Positions 49,544 through 58,416 of a DNA stretch of 64,000 nt are shown piece by piece. Under the pieces are notes generated by a model. The model was given only the letters and a program-made list of their open reading frames with translations. It searched no databases and was not told the origin of the DNA. The stretch's first letter is position 1. Each line of letters opens with the position of its first letter. A program made the position numbers and the translations under genes. This DNA comes from Pseudomonas poae (GTDB lineage: Bacteria > Pseudomonadota > Gammaproteobacteria > Pseudomonadales > Pseudomonadaceae). Where the stretch lies: assembly GCA_028869255.1 (NCBI GenBank), contig CP110972.1, positions 6,672,001 to 6,736,000 of the forward strand, given 5' to 3'.

Positions 49544-49647
49544 GTGCTTGTAACTCGTTGTTTCTTAGTGAGTGACAAGCCTGTGCAGTGTACGCCAAAC
49601 GGTCAGAGAAGGCCAACCCGAAGGTTGGCCGCGACCGAGAGAGGCGC

Positions 49648-49926
49648 TTATTGGCCGCCTTTCTCGCTGTTTTGCAGATCCTGGATGGCCTTGGAGGTGA
49701 TCTCGATGCACTTCTTGTCATCACCGGCGGCGTGAGCGGCCTTGGCCTGGGAAACCGCGGTGTCTATCTCGCCGCTTTTGCCACTGGTGTCGGTGGCGAG
49801 CAGGGCTTTGCCGTTGTTGATTTTGTCCAGGTTGATTTTGCACAGGTCTGGCTCTCCAGCGGCAAAAATAGGGGAGGCCAGCATCGCAGCGGTAATGAAC
49901 AAACCAGCAAGAGCGGAACGCTTCAT
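49648..49926 (-). CDS. Small exported protein of unknown function
   Basis: A 92-residue protein with a signal peptide (MKRSALAGLFITAAMLASPI, cleavage after about residue 23) and a mature helical part with two cysteines (EPDLCKINLDKINNG and KKCIEITSKAIQDL), which may form a disulfide. Similar small proteins are common in Pseudomonas. GGAGAT precedes the ATG at 49926. A GGCCAACC/GGTTGGCC hairpin about 20 bases past the stop may end the transcript. Role unknown. Confidence 0.8.
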   Translation of the reverse strand: MKRSALAGLFITAAMLASPIFAAGEPDLCKINLDKINNGKALLATDTSGKSGEIDTAVSQAKAAHAAGDDKKCIEITSKAIQDLQNSEKGGQ

Positions 49927-50063
49927 AGGGTATCTCCTCGCGAAAATGGGCTCGACGTAGTGAGCAGCGCAAGGGCTGCCCGCGACATCACTGCGAGCCT
50001 CGTTCGCCGAGGCCTATGCAGATGACTACGCCGGCGCGCGGGGGTTCGGTTTTTTTTGCAGGC

Positions 50064-52874
50064 TTAATGCACGCGGGCCTGGGTGACGCGGTCCACGAGG
50101 TACACCAGCCCGTGATAATCAATGCCGCCATGCTGGCTCAGGCCGATCTCGCAGGTGCGGCTGGTGGAGATGCCTTCGCTGCAATACTGCACGGCGTCCT
50201 TGAGCGATCGCAGTGAGTGGGCGTTGAGTTCCGGCGTGGTGAAGCCTTTGTCGCCGGCGAACCCACAGCAGTGGATGCCTTCCGGGATCACCACAGTGTT
50301 GGAGCAGCGTCGAGCCAGGTCGATCAATGCCTGGCTTTCCCCCAGGTGTTGGGTGCTGCAGGTGACGTGCACCGCGATCGGCGCTTCCTGCGGCGTGAAG
50401 TCGAGGCGGTCCATCAGGTGTGTGCGGATGAAGCGCACCGGGTCGTAGAGGTCCAGACGTGTTTCGCCCAAGTCTTGCACCAAGCGCAGGGTGCAGGGGC
50501 TGGTGTCGCAGTAGATCGGGTCGAGCCCGCCACGGCTGGCGTGGAGCAGCGCCCCGATCAGTTCCTGGCGCTTGTGCTCAGCCTGTTCGGCATAGCCTTT
50601 GGAGGCGAACGGCTGGCCGCAGCACAGGCTGTCCTGGTTGTCGGGGAACACCACTTGGTAACCGGCTTTTTCCAGCAGGCCCCGGGTTTTGTCGTACAGC
50701 GACATCTGCTCTTTATCACCCGCCGCCGGGCCCATGGCGCGTGAGACGCAGGCCGCCAGATAGACCACGCGGGGTCGCTGGTCGGTCACCGCCGGGCTGA
50801 AGCGAATGGCTTTTTCCGGTTGCGGCATGGCGCTGGTCCACTGCGGAATTTGCCCTTTGGACAATTTGGTCAGCGCGGCCGAGAGCTTGGACAGGCGTGG
50901 CGCGCCTAACAGCATGCGCGCACCGTTGGCGACATGCAGGGTGAAACGTGCACCTTGCAGAGCGGTGGCGAAATGGCTGGCGAGCCATTCAGCGGTTTTC
51001 GTACGGTCGGCGTCGCGGCTGCGCAGTTTTTTCACCAGGTCGCCGGTATTGATTCCCACAGGGCAGCGCTGAGCGCACAGGCCAGTGGCGGCGCAGGTTT
51101 CGATACCTTGATAGTGGAAGGCGGCTTCCAGTTCGGTGGTGTCGACGCCAGCACGCTTTTTCGCCTGGATATCGCGCCAGATCACGATGCGTTGGCGCGG
51201 GCTCAGGGTCAGACCTTTTGAAGGGCACACTGGCTCGCAAAACCCGCACTCGATGCACTTATCCACAAGCTCGTCGGCGGCAGGCAGCGGTTTGAGGTGC
51301 TTGAGGTGGATTTGCGGGTCGTCACTGAGCACCACGTCGGGGTTGAGAATACCGTTGGGGTCCAGCAGGCGCTTGAGCTGCCACATCAACTGATAGGCAT
51401 CGCTGCCCCATTCCAGCTCGACAAAAGGCGCCATGTTGCGGCCAGTGCCGTGTTCGGCTTTCAGCGAGCCGCCAAATTCCACGGCCACCAGTTGCGCAAC
51501 GTCATCCATGAACGCTTGGTAGCGTGCGACTTCTTGCGCACTGTTGAAGCCTTGGGTGAACACAAAGTGCAGATTGCCTTCCAGGGCGTGTCCGAAAAGG
51601 ATGGCTTCGTCGTAGTGATGTTTGTCGAATAGCTCGATCAAACGGTTCACGCCGATGGCCAGTTGCTCGACCGGGAAGGTCACGTCTTCGATGATGACCG
51701 TGGTGCCGGTTTTGCGTACGGCGCCGACGGCAGGGAAGGTGTCTTTGCGAATCGCCCACAGGCGGGCGTTTTCCAGCGGGTCCTCGGTGAAATCGACTTG
51801 TTTCTCCACCGGGAAAGCGGCCAGGGACGCCATGATCAGCGCCAGTTGCTCATGCAGTAATGATGGCGACGCGGCGCGGGATTCGATCAGTAGCGCGCAG
51901 GCATTTTCCGACAAGTGCTGTACGAAGGCGGGCATGCCGGGTTTGTCCTGCACCGAGCGCATGCTACGGCGGTCCAGCAGCTCAACGGCCGAGACTGGTT
52001 GGGTTTTTAGTACGGTCACCGCGTTGCAGCAGGTTTCCACATCCGGGAACACAATCAGTGCCGAGGCTTTGTTCGGGTGGTCGACCACGGTGTCGTAGGT
52101 CACGGCGCTGATAAAGCCCAGAGTGCCTTCGGAGCCCACCAGCAGGTGGCTGAGGATATCCAGCGGCTCATCAAAATCCACCAGGGCATTGAGTGACAGG
52201 CCGGTGGTATTTTTCAGACGGTATTTGTGGCGGATTTTTGCCGCCAGTTCGGCATTTGCCCGCGTCTCGCGGCCCAATGTCGCCAGGCGCTCAAGTAGTG
52301 CGCCGTGCTGGTTACGAAACGTCGCGACGCTGGCAGCGTCCTCGGTGTCCAAGCGGCTACCGTCGGCCAGCACTAGGCGAATGCCGGCCAGAGTGTGGTA
52401 GGTGTTCTGCGCTGTGCCGCAGCACATACCGCTGGCGTTGTTGGCGACGATGCCGCCGATCTTGCAGGCATTGATCGACGCCGGGTCCGGCCCGATCTTG
52501 CGCCCGAACGGCGCCAGCCACGCATTGGCTTGTGCGCCGATCACGCCCGGTTGCAGGCGGATCTGCGTGCCTTGCCCGCGAATCTCGCGGCCGTTCCAGT
52601 TGTCGCCCAGCACGATCAGCACCGAATCGCTGATGGCTTGCCCGGACAAGCTTGTGCCGGCTGCGCGGAAGGTCACCGGCACGTGGTCGCGCTGGGCCAG
52701 TTGCAGCAGCGTCACCACTTCGTCCTCCGATTCCACGCGGACCACCAGCTGTGGGATCAGTCGGTAAAAGCTGGCGTCGGTGCCGAAGGCAAGGGTGGAA
52801 AGTGGATCGTCGAAGCGACGATCTTTCGGGATCAGTTGTGCGACGTTGCTTAGAAAAGCAGCAGGCAGGCTCAT
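50064..52874 (-). CDS. D-lactate dehydrogenase, FAD and iron-sulfur type (Dld-II/LldE-like)
   Basis: A 936-residue membrane-associated flavoprotein expected to oxidise D-lactate and pass electrons to quinone or cytochrome. The FAD_binding_4 domain (about 40-265) has FRAAGTSLSGQAISDSV; the FAD-linked oxidase C domain follows (to about 540); then two 4Fe-4S clusters, CIECGFCEPVCPSKG and CAATGLCAQRCPVG (about 545-620); then CCG domains with CCGQPFASKG and CCGFAGDKG. It has no signal peptide. The ATG at 52874 has GGAGG upstream; a longer frame to 52904 is unneeded. It follows lldP by about 55 bases in one operon. An lldD gene, often present between them, is absent. Confidence 0.88.
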   Translation of the reverse strand: MSLPAAFLSNVAQLIPKDRRFDDPLSTLAFGTDASFYRLIPQLVVRVESEDEVVTLLQLAQRDHVPVTFRAAGTSLSGQAISDSVLIVLGDNWNGREIRGQGTQIRLQPGVIGAQANAWLAPFGRKIGPDPASINACKIGGIVANNASGMCCGTAQNTYHTLAGIRLVLADGSRLDTEDAASVATFRNQHGALLERLATLGRETRANAELAAKIRHKYRLKNTTGLSLNALVDFDEPLDILSHLLVGSEGTLGFISAVTYDTVVDHPNKASALIVFPDVETCCNAVTVLKTQPVSAVELLDRRSMRSVQDKPGMPAFVQHLSENACALLIESRAASPSLLHEQLALIMASLAAFPVEKQVDFTEDPLENARLWAIRKDTFPAVGAVRKTGTTVIIEDVTFPVEQLAIGVNRLIELFDKHHYDEAILFGHALEGNLHFVFTQGFNSAQEVARYQAFMDDVAQLVAVEFGGSLKAEHGTGRNMAPFVELEWGSDAYQLMWQLKRLLDPNGILNPDVVLSDDPQIHLKHLKPLPAADELVDKCIECGFCEPVCPSKGLTLSPRQRIVIWRDIQAKKRAGVDTTELEAAFHYQGIETCAATGLCAQRCPVGINTGDLVKKLRSRDADRTKTAEWLASHFATALQGARFTLHVANGARMLLGAPRLSKLSAALTKLSKGQIPQWTSAMPQPEKAIRFSPAVTDQRPRVVYLAACVSRAMGPAAGDKEQMSLYDKTRGLLEKAGYQVVFPDNQDSLCCGQPFASKGYAEQAEHKRQELIGALLHASRGGLDPIYCDTSPCTLRLVQDLGETRLDLYDPVRFIRTHLMDRLDFTPQEAPIAVHVTCSTQHLGESQALIDLARRCSNTVVIPEGIHCCGFAGDKGFTTPELNAHSLRSLKDAVQYCSEGISTSRTCEIGLSQHGGIDYHGLVYLVDRVTQARVH

Positions 52875-52928
52875 CGGTCCTCCAGAAATAGCTGACGCCG
52901 GCATGGTTGTCCGGCGTGCATGCAGGTC

Positions 52929-54623
52929 TCAGTGCACCAGCATACCGGTGAACCAATAGGCTTGGGCCAGGGTGATCAGCCCGACGATCGTGGCAAAGAA
53001 CAGGCTGTGCTTGAGGGTGAAGCGGAACAGGTCGGACTCCTTGCCCACCAGGCCAGTGGCCGCGCACGCTACGGCGATCGATTGCGGTGAGATCATCTTG
53101 CCAGTTACGCCGCCGCTGGTGTTCGCCGCGACCAGCAAGGTGTCGTTGACGCCGATCTGGTGGGCGGTGGTGGCTTGCAATGAGCTGAACAGGGCGTTGG
53201 ACGAAGTATCGGAGCCGGTCAGAAATACCCCCAGCCAGCCGAGGAATGGCGAGAAGAACGGGAAGGCAGCACCGGTGCCAGCCAGCACCAGCGCCATGGT
53301 CGATGACATCCCGGAGTAGTTGGTGACAAACGCGAACGCCAGCACCATGCCGATGGACAGGATCGGCCAGCGCAGTTCGTAGAAGGTCTCTTTTAAAGTG
53401 GTAAGACCAGTTTTGACGTTGATCTTCAGCACCAGCATCGAAACCAGCGCCGAGAAGAAAATCGCGGTGCCGGTCGCCGAAATCGGGTCCAGCTTGAACA
53501 CGGCGGGGATCGCGGTGGGGTTGGTGACGATCGGTGCCACCTTGATCACCAGTTGATCCAGGTGCGGGATCGCGAAGTTGAACACCCAGCTGTACATCGA
53601 ACCGCCGGCGGCAAACATGGCCTTGAACGGTTTGAGGGTCCAAATAGTGACCAGCACGGTGAGGATCAGAAACGGCGACCAGGCTTTGAAAATCTGCCCC
53701 AGGCTATAAGGCGACGCTACGGTGCTGCGCGGCTGACCAAAGCCGCCGACACTGGCAGTGACCGCAGCGCTGGAGGTGGCGCCGGCAATCTGCGCGCCGG
53801 CGGTGCGCTTGGGTTGCCAGACTTTGAGGAACAGGGTCAGGGCGATCAGGCTGGCCAGGGCGGAAGTGATGTCCGGCAGTTCCGGGCCGATGAAGTTTGA
53901 GGTGAAGTATTGGGTGATGGCAAAGCTCAAGCCAGCGACCAGTGCGGCCGGCCAGGTTTCGCGCACGCCGCGCAGGCCGTCCATCATGAACACCAGCCAG
54001 AACGGCACGAACAGCGACAGCAGGGGCAACTGACGGCCGGTCATGGCGCCGATCTTGAACGCGTCAATGCCGGTTACCTGGCCGGCAACGATGATCGGGA
54101 TGCCCAGTGCGCCGAAGGCTACGGGTGCGGTGTTGGCAATCAGGCACAGGCCGGCGGCGTACAGCGGGTTGAAACCCAGGCCTACCAGCAGCGCGGCGGT
54201 AATCGCCACGGGGGCGCCGAAACCGGCCGCACCTTCCAGGAAGGCGCCGAAGCAAAAGCCGATCAGCAGGACTTGCAGGCGCTGGTCGTCGGTAATCGAC
54301 AGGACCGAGCTGCGGATGATCTCGAACTGGCCGCTTTTGACCGTCAGCTTGTAGAGGAAGACTGCCGCGACGATGATCCAGGCGATGGGCCACAGGCCAT
54401 AGGCAAAGCCATAACCCGCAGCGGCCAGCGCCATGTCTACCGGCATCTGGAAGGCGAAGATCGCGACCAGAATCGAAAGCGCAAGGGTGATGCTCCCGGC
54501 AACGTGGCCTTTGAGGCGAAACACGGCCAGGGCCAGGAAGAAGAATACGATCGGGATGACGGCGGCCAGTGCGGACAGACCGAGGCTGCCGAGCGGGCTG
54601 TAGAGCTGTTGCCAGGTTTGCAT
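52929..54623 (-). CDS. lldP: L-lactate permease
   Basis: A 564-residue inner-membrane lactate/proton symporter of the LctP family with about 14 hydrophobic helices. Diagnostic stretches: [31 protein letters not shown] and, near the C-terminus, [20 protein letters not shown] and [20 protein letters not shown]. It is the first gene of the lactate operon, with the LldR operator about 40 bases upstream of its ATG. Induction by lactate through LldR is expected. Confidence 0.95.
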   Translation of the reverse strand: MQTWQQLYSPLGSLGLSALAAVIPIVFFFLALAVFRLKGHVAGSITLALSILVAIFAFQMPVDMALAAAGYGFAYGLWPIAWIIVAAVFLYKLTVKSGQFEIIRSSVLSITDDQRLQVLLIGFCFGAFLEGAAGFGAPVAITAALLVGLGFNPLYAAGLCLIANTAPVAFGALGIPIIVAGQVTGIDAFKIGAMTGRQLPLLSLFVPFWLVFMMDGLRGVRETWPAALVAGLSFAITQYFTSNFIGPELPDITSALASLIALTLFLKVWQPKRTAGAQIAGATSSAAVTASVGGFGQPRSTVASPYSLGQIFKAWSPFLILTVLVTIWTLKPFKAMFAAGGSMYSWVFNFAIPHLDQLVIKVAPIVTNPTAIPAVFKLDPISATGTAIFFSALVSMLVLKINVKTGLTTLKETFYELRWPILSIGMVLAFAFVTNYSGMSSTMALVLAGTGAAFPFFSPFLGWLGVFLTGSDTSSNALFSSLQATTAHQIGVNDTLLVAANTSGGVTGKMISPQSIAVACAATGLVGKESDLFRFTLKHSLFFATIVGLITLAQAYWFTGMLVH

Positions 54624-54664
54624 GTGGGGTGGCCCCTGATTGTTGTTGTTTAGTTAGCTTGGTT

Positions 54665-54681
54665 AATTGGTAATACCAATT
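54665..54681. promoter_or_regulatory. LldR operator
   Basis: AATTGGTAATACCAATT, arms of seven bases around a three-base centre. It fits the FadR-subfamily GntR operator type (TTGGT-N3-ACCAA) and lies between lldP and the divergent lldR gene, where it can control lldP and possibly lldR itself. Confidence 0.8.
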
Positions 54682-54873
54682 TACAGCCGCTGTCGGCTAG
54701 GTTAAAAGGCTTCGGGGCGGTGTGTCAATTTGCCGCCTGCGAAACTTTCGTCGTAGGTCGGCGGGGGAGGGCACTGAGCGGATAAATCGCGGGCGTTCTG
54801 ATAGGTGCCGGATGCGCGGCGATAGGCCAGAATAGAGGGCCCGGCGAGTGGTCGGGACGGCGGAGAGTGAGTT

Positions 54874-55641
54874 ATGGGGTTTGATCAGGTGCGTCAGCGC
54901 CGTTTGTCTGACGATATTGTCGAGCAGCTTGAGGGCATGATCCTTGAGGGCACGCTGAAGTCGGGCGAGCGCTTGCCGGCCGAACGCGCTTTGGCTGAGC
55001 AGTTTGGCGTGTCGCGTCCGTCGCTGCGGGAGGCAATCCAGAAACTGGCGGCCAAGGGCTTGCTGGTGAGTCGTCAGGGCGGTGGCAATTATGTCGCGGA
55101 GTCGCTTGGCTCGACGTTCAGCGATCCATTGTTGCATCTATTGGAAAACAACCCCGAAGCTCAGCGTGATCTGCTGGAGTTTCGTCAAACCCTTGAAGCC
55201 TCGTGTGCCTACTACGCCGCCTTGCGCGCCACCGAGGTTGACCGTGAGCGGCTGACGGCTGCATTCCAGGCGCTGCAGGATTGCTACACCCGCGCCGATG
55301 ACGTGAGCCGAATGGAAGAGGGCGCAGCGGATGCAAGGTTTCACCTGGCGATTGCCGAGGCCAGCCACAACGCTGTGTTGTTGCACACCATTCGAGGCTT
55401 GTTCGACTTGCTCAAGCGTAATGTGGTGACCAACATTGGCGGTATGTATCAGCAGCGCACGGAAACCCGCGACATGCTGATCAGTCAGCACCGGGATTTG
55501 TACCTGGCAATTATCGAAGGGCGAGCCGAGCAGGCGCGAGAGGTTTCAACGCGTCATCTGCTGTACGTGCAGGAAGTGTTGGAGGAGGTGCGTCAGGAGG
55601 TCCAGCGCGTGGCGCGTGCGGAGCGGCGTAAGGGGACGTAG
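54874..55641 (+). CDS. lldR: GntR/FadR-family regulator of lactate use
   Basis: A 255-residue regulator, divergent from the lactate operon. The N-terminal winged helix (about 8-75) has the GntR pattern LKSGERLPAERALAEQFGVS followed by RPSLREAIQKLAAKGLL. The C-terminal FCD domain (about 95-235) has LEFRQTLEASCAYYAALRAT, FHLAIAEASHNAVL and ISQHRDLYLAIIEGRAEQA, the last including likely metal- or ligand-binding histidines. It should repress lldP and the dehydrogenase until lactate binds. The start at 54874 has GGAGA upstream. Confidence 0.9.
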   Translation: MGFDQVRQRRLSDDIVEQLEGMILEGTLKSGERLPAERALAEQFGVSRPSLREAIQKLAAKGLLVSRQGGGNYVAESLGSTFSDPLLHLLENNPEAQRDLLEFRQTLEASCAYYAALRATEVDRERLTAAFQALQDCYTRADDVSRMEEGAADARFHLAIAEASHNAVLLHTIRGLFDLLKRNVVTNIGGMYQQRTETRDMLISQHRDLYLAIIEGRAEQAREVSTRHLLYVQEVLEEVRQEVQRVARAERRKGT

Positions 55642-55677
55642 CCGCGGGTTGATCCTGCGGCCACATCTGTACAAGGA

Positions 55678-56160
55678 TTAGTCTTCCTTGCCCTTATTGC
55701 GCACGGCGCGGTGCAGTTCCCGGTTGGAATCGCGCTCGCGCTCGGTATCACGCTTGTCGTATTCCTTCTTGCCCTTGCCCAGGGCGATCTCGCACTTGAC
55801 CAGGTGCTTGCTCCAATACCAGGACAGGCAGATGCAGGCATAGCCTTTCTGCTGTACGGCGGCGGCGAGCTTGTCGATTTCGCGGGCGTTGAGCAACAAC
55901 TTGCGCGTGCGCACCGGGTCGGCAATTACGTGGGTGCTCGCGGTGGTCAGCGGGGTGATATGACTGCCAAGCAGCCATGCCTCGCCATCCTTGAGCAGCA
56001 CATAGCTGTCGACCAGTTGCAACTTGCTGGCGCGCAGACTTTTTACTTCCCAGCCGGCCAGGACCAGACCAGCCTCGAAACGATGTTCGATGAAGTAATC
56101 GTGTCGCGCCTTTTTATTTTGCGCGATGGTCCCTGTGGGGTGTTTCTTTTGTTTAGCCAT
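55678..56160 (-). CDS. smpB: SsrA-binding protein SmpB
   Basis: A 160-residue RNA-binding protein that joins tmRNA at stalled ribosomes. It has the N-terminal [20 protein letters not shown], the OB-fold strand [19 protein letters not shown], the [11 protein letters not shown] stretch and a basic C-terminal tail (RNKGKED) that reaches the mRNA channel. The start at 56160 ([20 protein letters not shown]) is standard; the reading frame extends far upstream but not as a protein. Divergent from ratA, with about 170 bases between. Confidence 0.96.
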   Translation of the reverse strand: MAKQKKHPTGTIAQNKKARHDYFIEHRFEAGLVLAGWEVKSLRASKLQLVDSYVLLKDGEAWLLGSHITPLTTASTHVIADPVRTRKLLLNAREIDKLAAAVQQKGYACICLSWYWSKHLVKCEIALGKGKKEYDKRDTERERDSNRELHRAVRNKGKED

Positions 56161-56328
56161 AGGGGCGGCATTATAGGGAGTTGCGAGCGTGTCGGCTACG
56201 GTCAACCTGCGTGCTTGAGCGTGTTGGACGAATCCCGGACAATGCGGGCAGATATCTGATTTTTTTCTTTCGCGGAACGGGCTGTTCTTTCGCGATGTTT
56301 GCCGCCCAGCTGTGGAAATAACGCACAC

Positions 56329-56763
56329 ATGACGACGCATATTCAACGTTCGGCGCTGCTGCCCTATCCGGCGCAGGCGCTTTATGACCTGGTCAACGAC
56401 GTGGCGCGTTACCCGGAGTTCTTGCCGTGGTGCTCGACCGCCGAGGTGCTGGAAAACAGTGATGAGCATATGGTTGCCAGTGTCGGGGTGGCGAAGGGCG
56501 GCCTTAGCCAGCACTTTGTTACGCGCAATGTGCTGGTGCCGGGTCAATCCATCGAAATGAATCTGCAGGAAGGGCCGTTCACGCAACTGCATGGTGTGTG
56601 GGTCTTCAAGGCGCTGACCGACAAGGCTTGCAAGATCAGCCTGGATCTTTCGTTTGATTATGCGGGGCCGATTGTGCGGGCGACGTTGGGTCCGTTGTTC
56701 AATCAGGCGGCCAATACCTTGGTGGATGCGTTCTGCCAGCGCGCCAAGCAGCTGCATGGTTGA
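56329..56763 (+). CDS. ratA: RatA-type START-like protein (YfjG/CoqJ family)
   Basis: A 144-residue protein of the polyketide-cyclase/START-like fold: the family signature [14 protein letters not shown] (about 28-41), then [13 protein letters not shown] and [20 protein letters not shown]. coli RatA was described as binding the 50S subunit; relatives (Coq10-like) bind ubiquinone. The start at 56329 ([13 protein letters not shown]) is preferred over 56299. Overlaps rnfH by eight bases, as in many gammaproteobacteria. Confidence 0.9.
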   Translation: MTTHIQRSALLPYPAQALYDLVNDVARYPEFLPWCSTAEVLENSDEHMVASVGVAKGGLSQHFVTRNVLVPGQSIEMNLQEGPFTQLHGVWVFKALTDKACKISLDLSFDYAGPIVRATLGPLFNQAANTLVDAFCQRAKQLHG

Positions 56764-57058
56764 TATAGAAGTGGTGTATGCCGCTGAAGACCGTCAGGTG
56801 CTGTTGGGGGTGACGGTGCCGGCGGGCACCAGCTTGCGAGCGGCGGTGCAGGCTAGCGGGATTGCGGCGCAGTTCCCGGGGCTGGACCTGGCTGATTGCC
56901 CCTTGGGGATATTCGGTAAGGTGGTTGCGGACCCCGAGGCGCGTGCAGCGCAGGCGGGTGATCGTATTGAGATTTACCGGCCCCTGCTGGCAGATCCTAA
57001 AGAGGTGCGCAGGTTGCGTGCGGCCAAGGCGGCCCTGGTCAAACAGCAGAATTCCTAG
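56756..57058 (+). CDS. rnfH: RnfH family protein (UPF0125, RatB)
   Basis: A 100-residue ubiquitin-like fold protein: [20 protein letters not shown], then [17 protein letters not shown] and [19 protein letters not shown]. Function is not settled. The ATG at 56756 lies inside the end of ratA, so the two are translationally coupled. A large palindromic repeat starts 27 bases after its stop. Confidence 0.92.
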   Translation: MVDIEVVYAAEDRQVLLGVTVPAGTSLRAAVQASGIAAQFPGLDLADCPLGIFGKVVADPEARAAQAGDRIEIYRPLLADPKEVRRLRAAKAALVKQQNS

Positions 57059-57085
57059 GCCTGCCCAATAGCAGGCCCCCCTTCT

Positions 57086-57217
57086 GTGGCGAGCGGGCTT
57101 GCCCGCGTTGGGTGGCGAAGCCACCCCAAAACCACGCGACTCTAACTGACTGACACACCGCAGTGGTCTCATACTGGGGTCGCTTCGCCACCCAACGCGG
57201 GCAAGCCCGCTCGCCAC
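57086..57217. repeat. Large palindromic repeat, GTGGCGAGCGGGC type
   Basis: Fifth copy of the roughly 130-base palindrome, here with GGGTGGCGAAGCCACCCC inner arms instead of GGGCTGCGCAGC. It shows that the inner arms change together (compensatory change), which points to selection for pairing. Confidence 0.85.
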
Positions 57218-57254
57218 AAAAGCCGCTTTGTAGGTGTTTATGCAAACAGCAGGC

Positions 57255-57286
57255 AACAAAAAACCCGGCATGCCGGGTTTTTTGTT
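57255..57286. terminator. Bidirectional terminator between rnfH and bamE
   Basis: AACAAAAAACCCGGCA/TGCCGGGTTTTTTGTT, a perfect stem flanked by A and T runs, between two convergent genes. Confidence 0.92.
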
Positions 57287-57299
57287 GAGCGCCGCAAAC

Positions 57300-57827
57300 T
57301 TACTGCGGGCTGGTGTCCAGAGGCTGTGGCGTCGGGACGGGTACGGTTTCTACGCCGTCGACGTCCTTCTGGATCTTGTCGAGCAAGGAGCCTGGCTTGG
57401 CCGGTACTTCGGACTTCGGCTTCTCGGCGTCCTGCGCAGGCGCAGTCACGTTGGTGCCGTTGTCCTTGCCGAGCAGGGCTTCATCGCGGCTTACGCCGGG
57501 CATGAAGTCACCGGACAGGCTGACGAGCTGGTCATTGCCGTTGAAAACGACGCTGACACGTTCCTGTTGGCGTTCACCGCCACCAGGCTGCAGGCTGTAG
57601 AGATAATCCCAGCGATCGGCATGGAAAGTGTCGGTCAGCAGAGGGTTGCCCATGATAAACCGTACTTGCCGTCGGGTCATTCCCGGGCGTAACTGGTCTA
57701 TCATGTCCTGCGTGACGACATTGCCCTGCTGGATGTCGATTTTGTAAACCCCGGGGAATGAACAACCGGCGAGTGCGAGCAGTCCCACAAAGGTGAAACT
57801 GGTTAGCAAGAGCTTGGTGTTTTGCAT
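57300..57827 (-). CDS. bamE: Outer-membrane assembly lipoprotein BamE (OmlA)
   Basis: A 175-residue lipoprotein of the BAM complex, which inserts beta-barrel proteins. Lipobox LALAGC with Cys22. The SmpA/OmlA domain spans about 30-115, with [20 protein letters not shown] and [21 protein letters not shown]. The C-terminal part (about 120-175) is a Pro/Asp-rich tail typical of Pseudomonas OmlA. Divergent from fur with a 100-base gap, as in other pseudomonads, where omlA and fur have overlapping promoters. Confidence 0.94.
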   Translation of the reverse strand: MQNTKLLLTSFTFVGLLALAGCSFPGVYKIDIQQGNVVTQDMIDQLRPGMTRRQVRFIMGNPLLTDTFHADRWDYLYSLQPGGGERQQERVSVVFNGNDQLVSLSGDFMPGVSRDEALLGKDNGTNVTAPAQDAEKPKSEVPAKPGSLLDKIQKDVDGVETVPVPTPQPLDTSPQ

Positions 57828-57925
57828 CGGTGGGCGACTTCCACTATCTTGGCTGGGACAACGTAAACGCCGATCATACCCGTATTAAGAGAAGCTGCGA
57901 AGCAGCATCCGCGAGAAAGCTAACC

Positions 57926-58330
57926 ATGGTTGAAAATAGCGAACTACGCAAAGCCGGTCTTAAAGTGACTCTGCCACGAGTCAAGATTCTACAAATGCTC
58001 GATTCTGCTGAGCAGCGCCACATGAGCGCCGAGGATGTTTACAAGGCGCTGATGGAGTCTAACGAGGACGTTGGCCTGGCCACGGTTTACCGTGTGCTGA
58101 CCCAGTTTGAAGCCGCAGGGCTGGTGGTTCGTCATAATTTCGACGGCGGTCATGCAGTGTTCGAACTGGCTGACGGTGGTCATCACGACCACATGGTTGA
58201 CCTGGATACCAATGAGGTTATCGAGTTCACCAGTCCGGAAATCGAGAAGCTCCAGCACCAGATCGCTGAGGAGCATGGATTCGATTTGGTGGACCATAAC
58301 CTGGTTCTGTATATCCGTAAGAAAAAGTAA
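57926..58330 (+). CDS. fur: Ferric uptake regulator Fur
   Basis: A 134-residue iron-dependent repressor. The N-terminal winged helix has LKVTLPRVKILQML and VGLATVYRVLTQFEAAGLV (recognition helix); the C-terminal dimer and metal part has GGHAVFELADGGHHDHMVDL with the His-rich metal site and EIEKLQHQIAEEHGFDLVDH. It lacks the Cys-x-x-Cys zinc pair of E. coli Fur, as usual for Pseudomonas. The ATG at 57926 is preceded by GAGAAAG. Confidence 0.97.
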   Translation: MVENSELRKAGLKVTLPRVKILQMLDSAEQRHMSAEDVYKALMESNEDVGLATVYRVLTQFEAAGLVVRHNFDGGHAVFELADGGHHDHMVDLDTNEVIEFTSPEIEKLQHQIAEEHGFDLVDHNLVLYIRKKK

Positions 58331-58362
58331 AAATCGACGCAGATTTGCTCTGCGAAACGAAT

Positions 58363-58394
58363 GAAGGCGACCCTAGGGTCGCCTTCGTGCTTTC
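58363..58394. terminator. Terminator between fur and recN
   Basis: GAAGGCGACC/GGTCGCCTTC hairpin about 30 bases after the fur stop, with a short T-rich tail; the genes are convergent, so it may serve both. Confidence 0.75.
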
Positions 58395-58416
58395 TGTGTA
58401 GGGCGAAATGCCCGGT

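Noticed and set aside
52357..53643. 428-codon minus-strand frame overlapping lldP and the D-lactate dehydrogenase gene
   Set aside because: It overlaps the two real genes in another frame and its translation resembles no protein.
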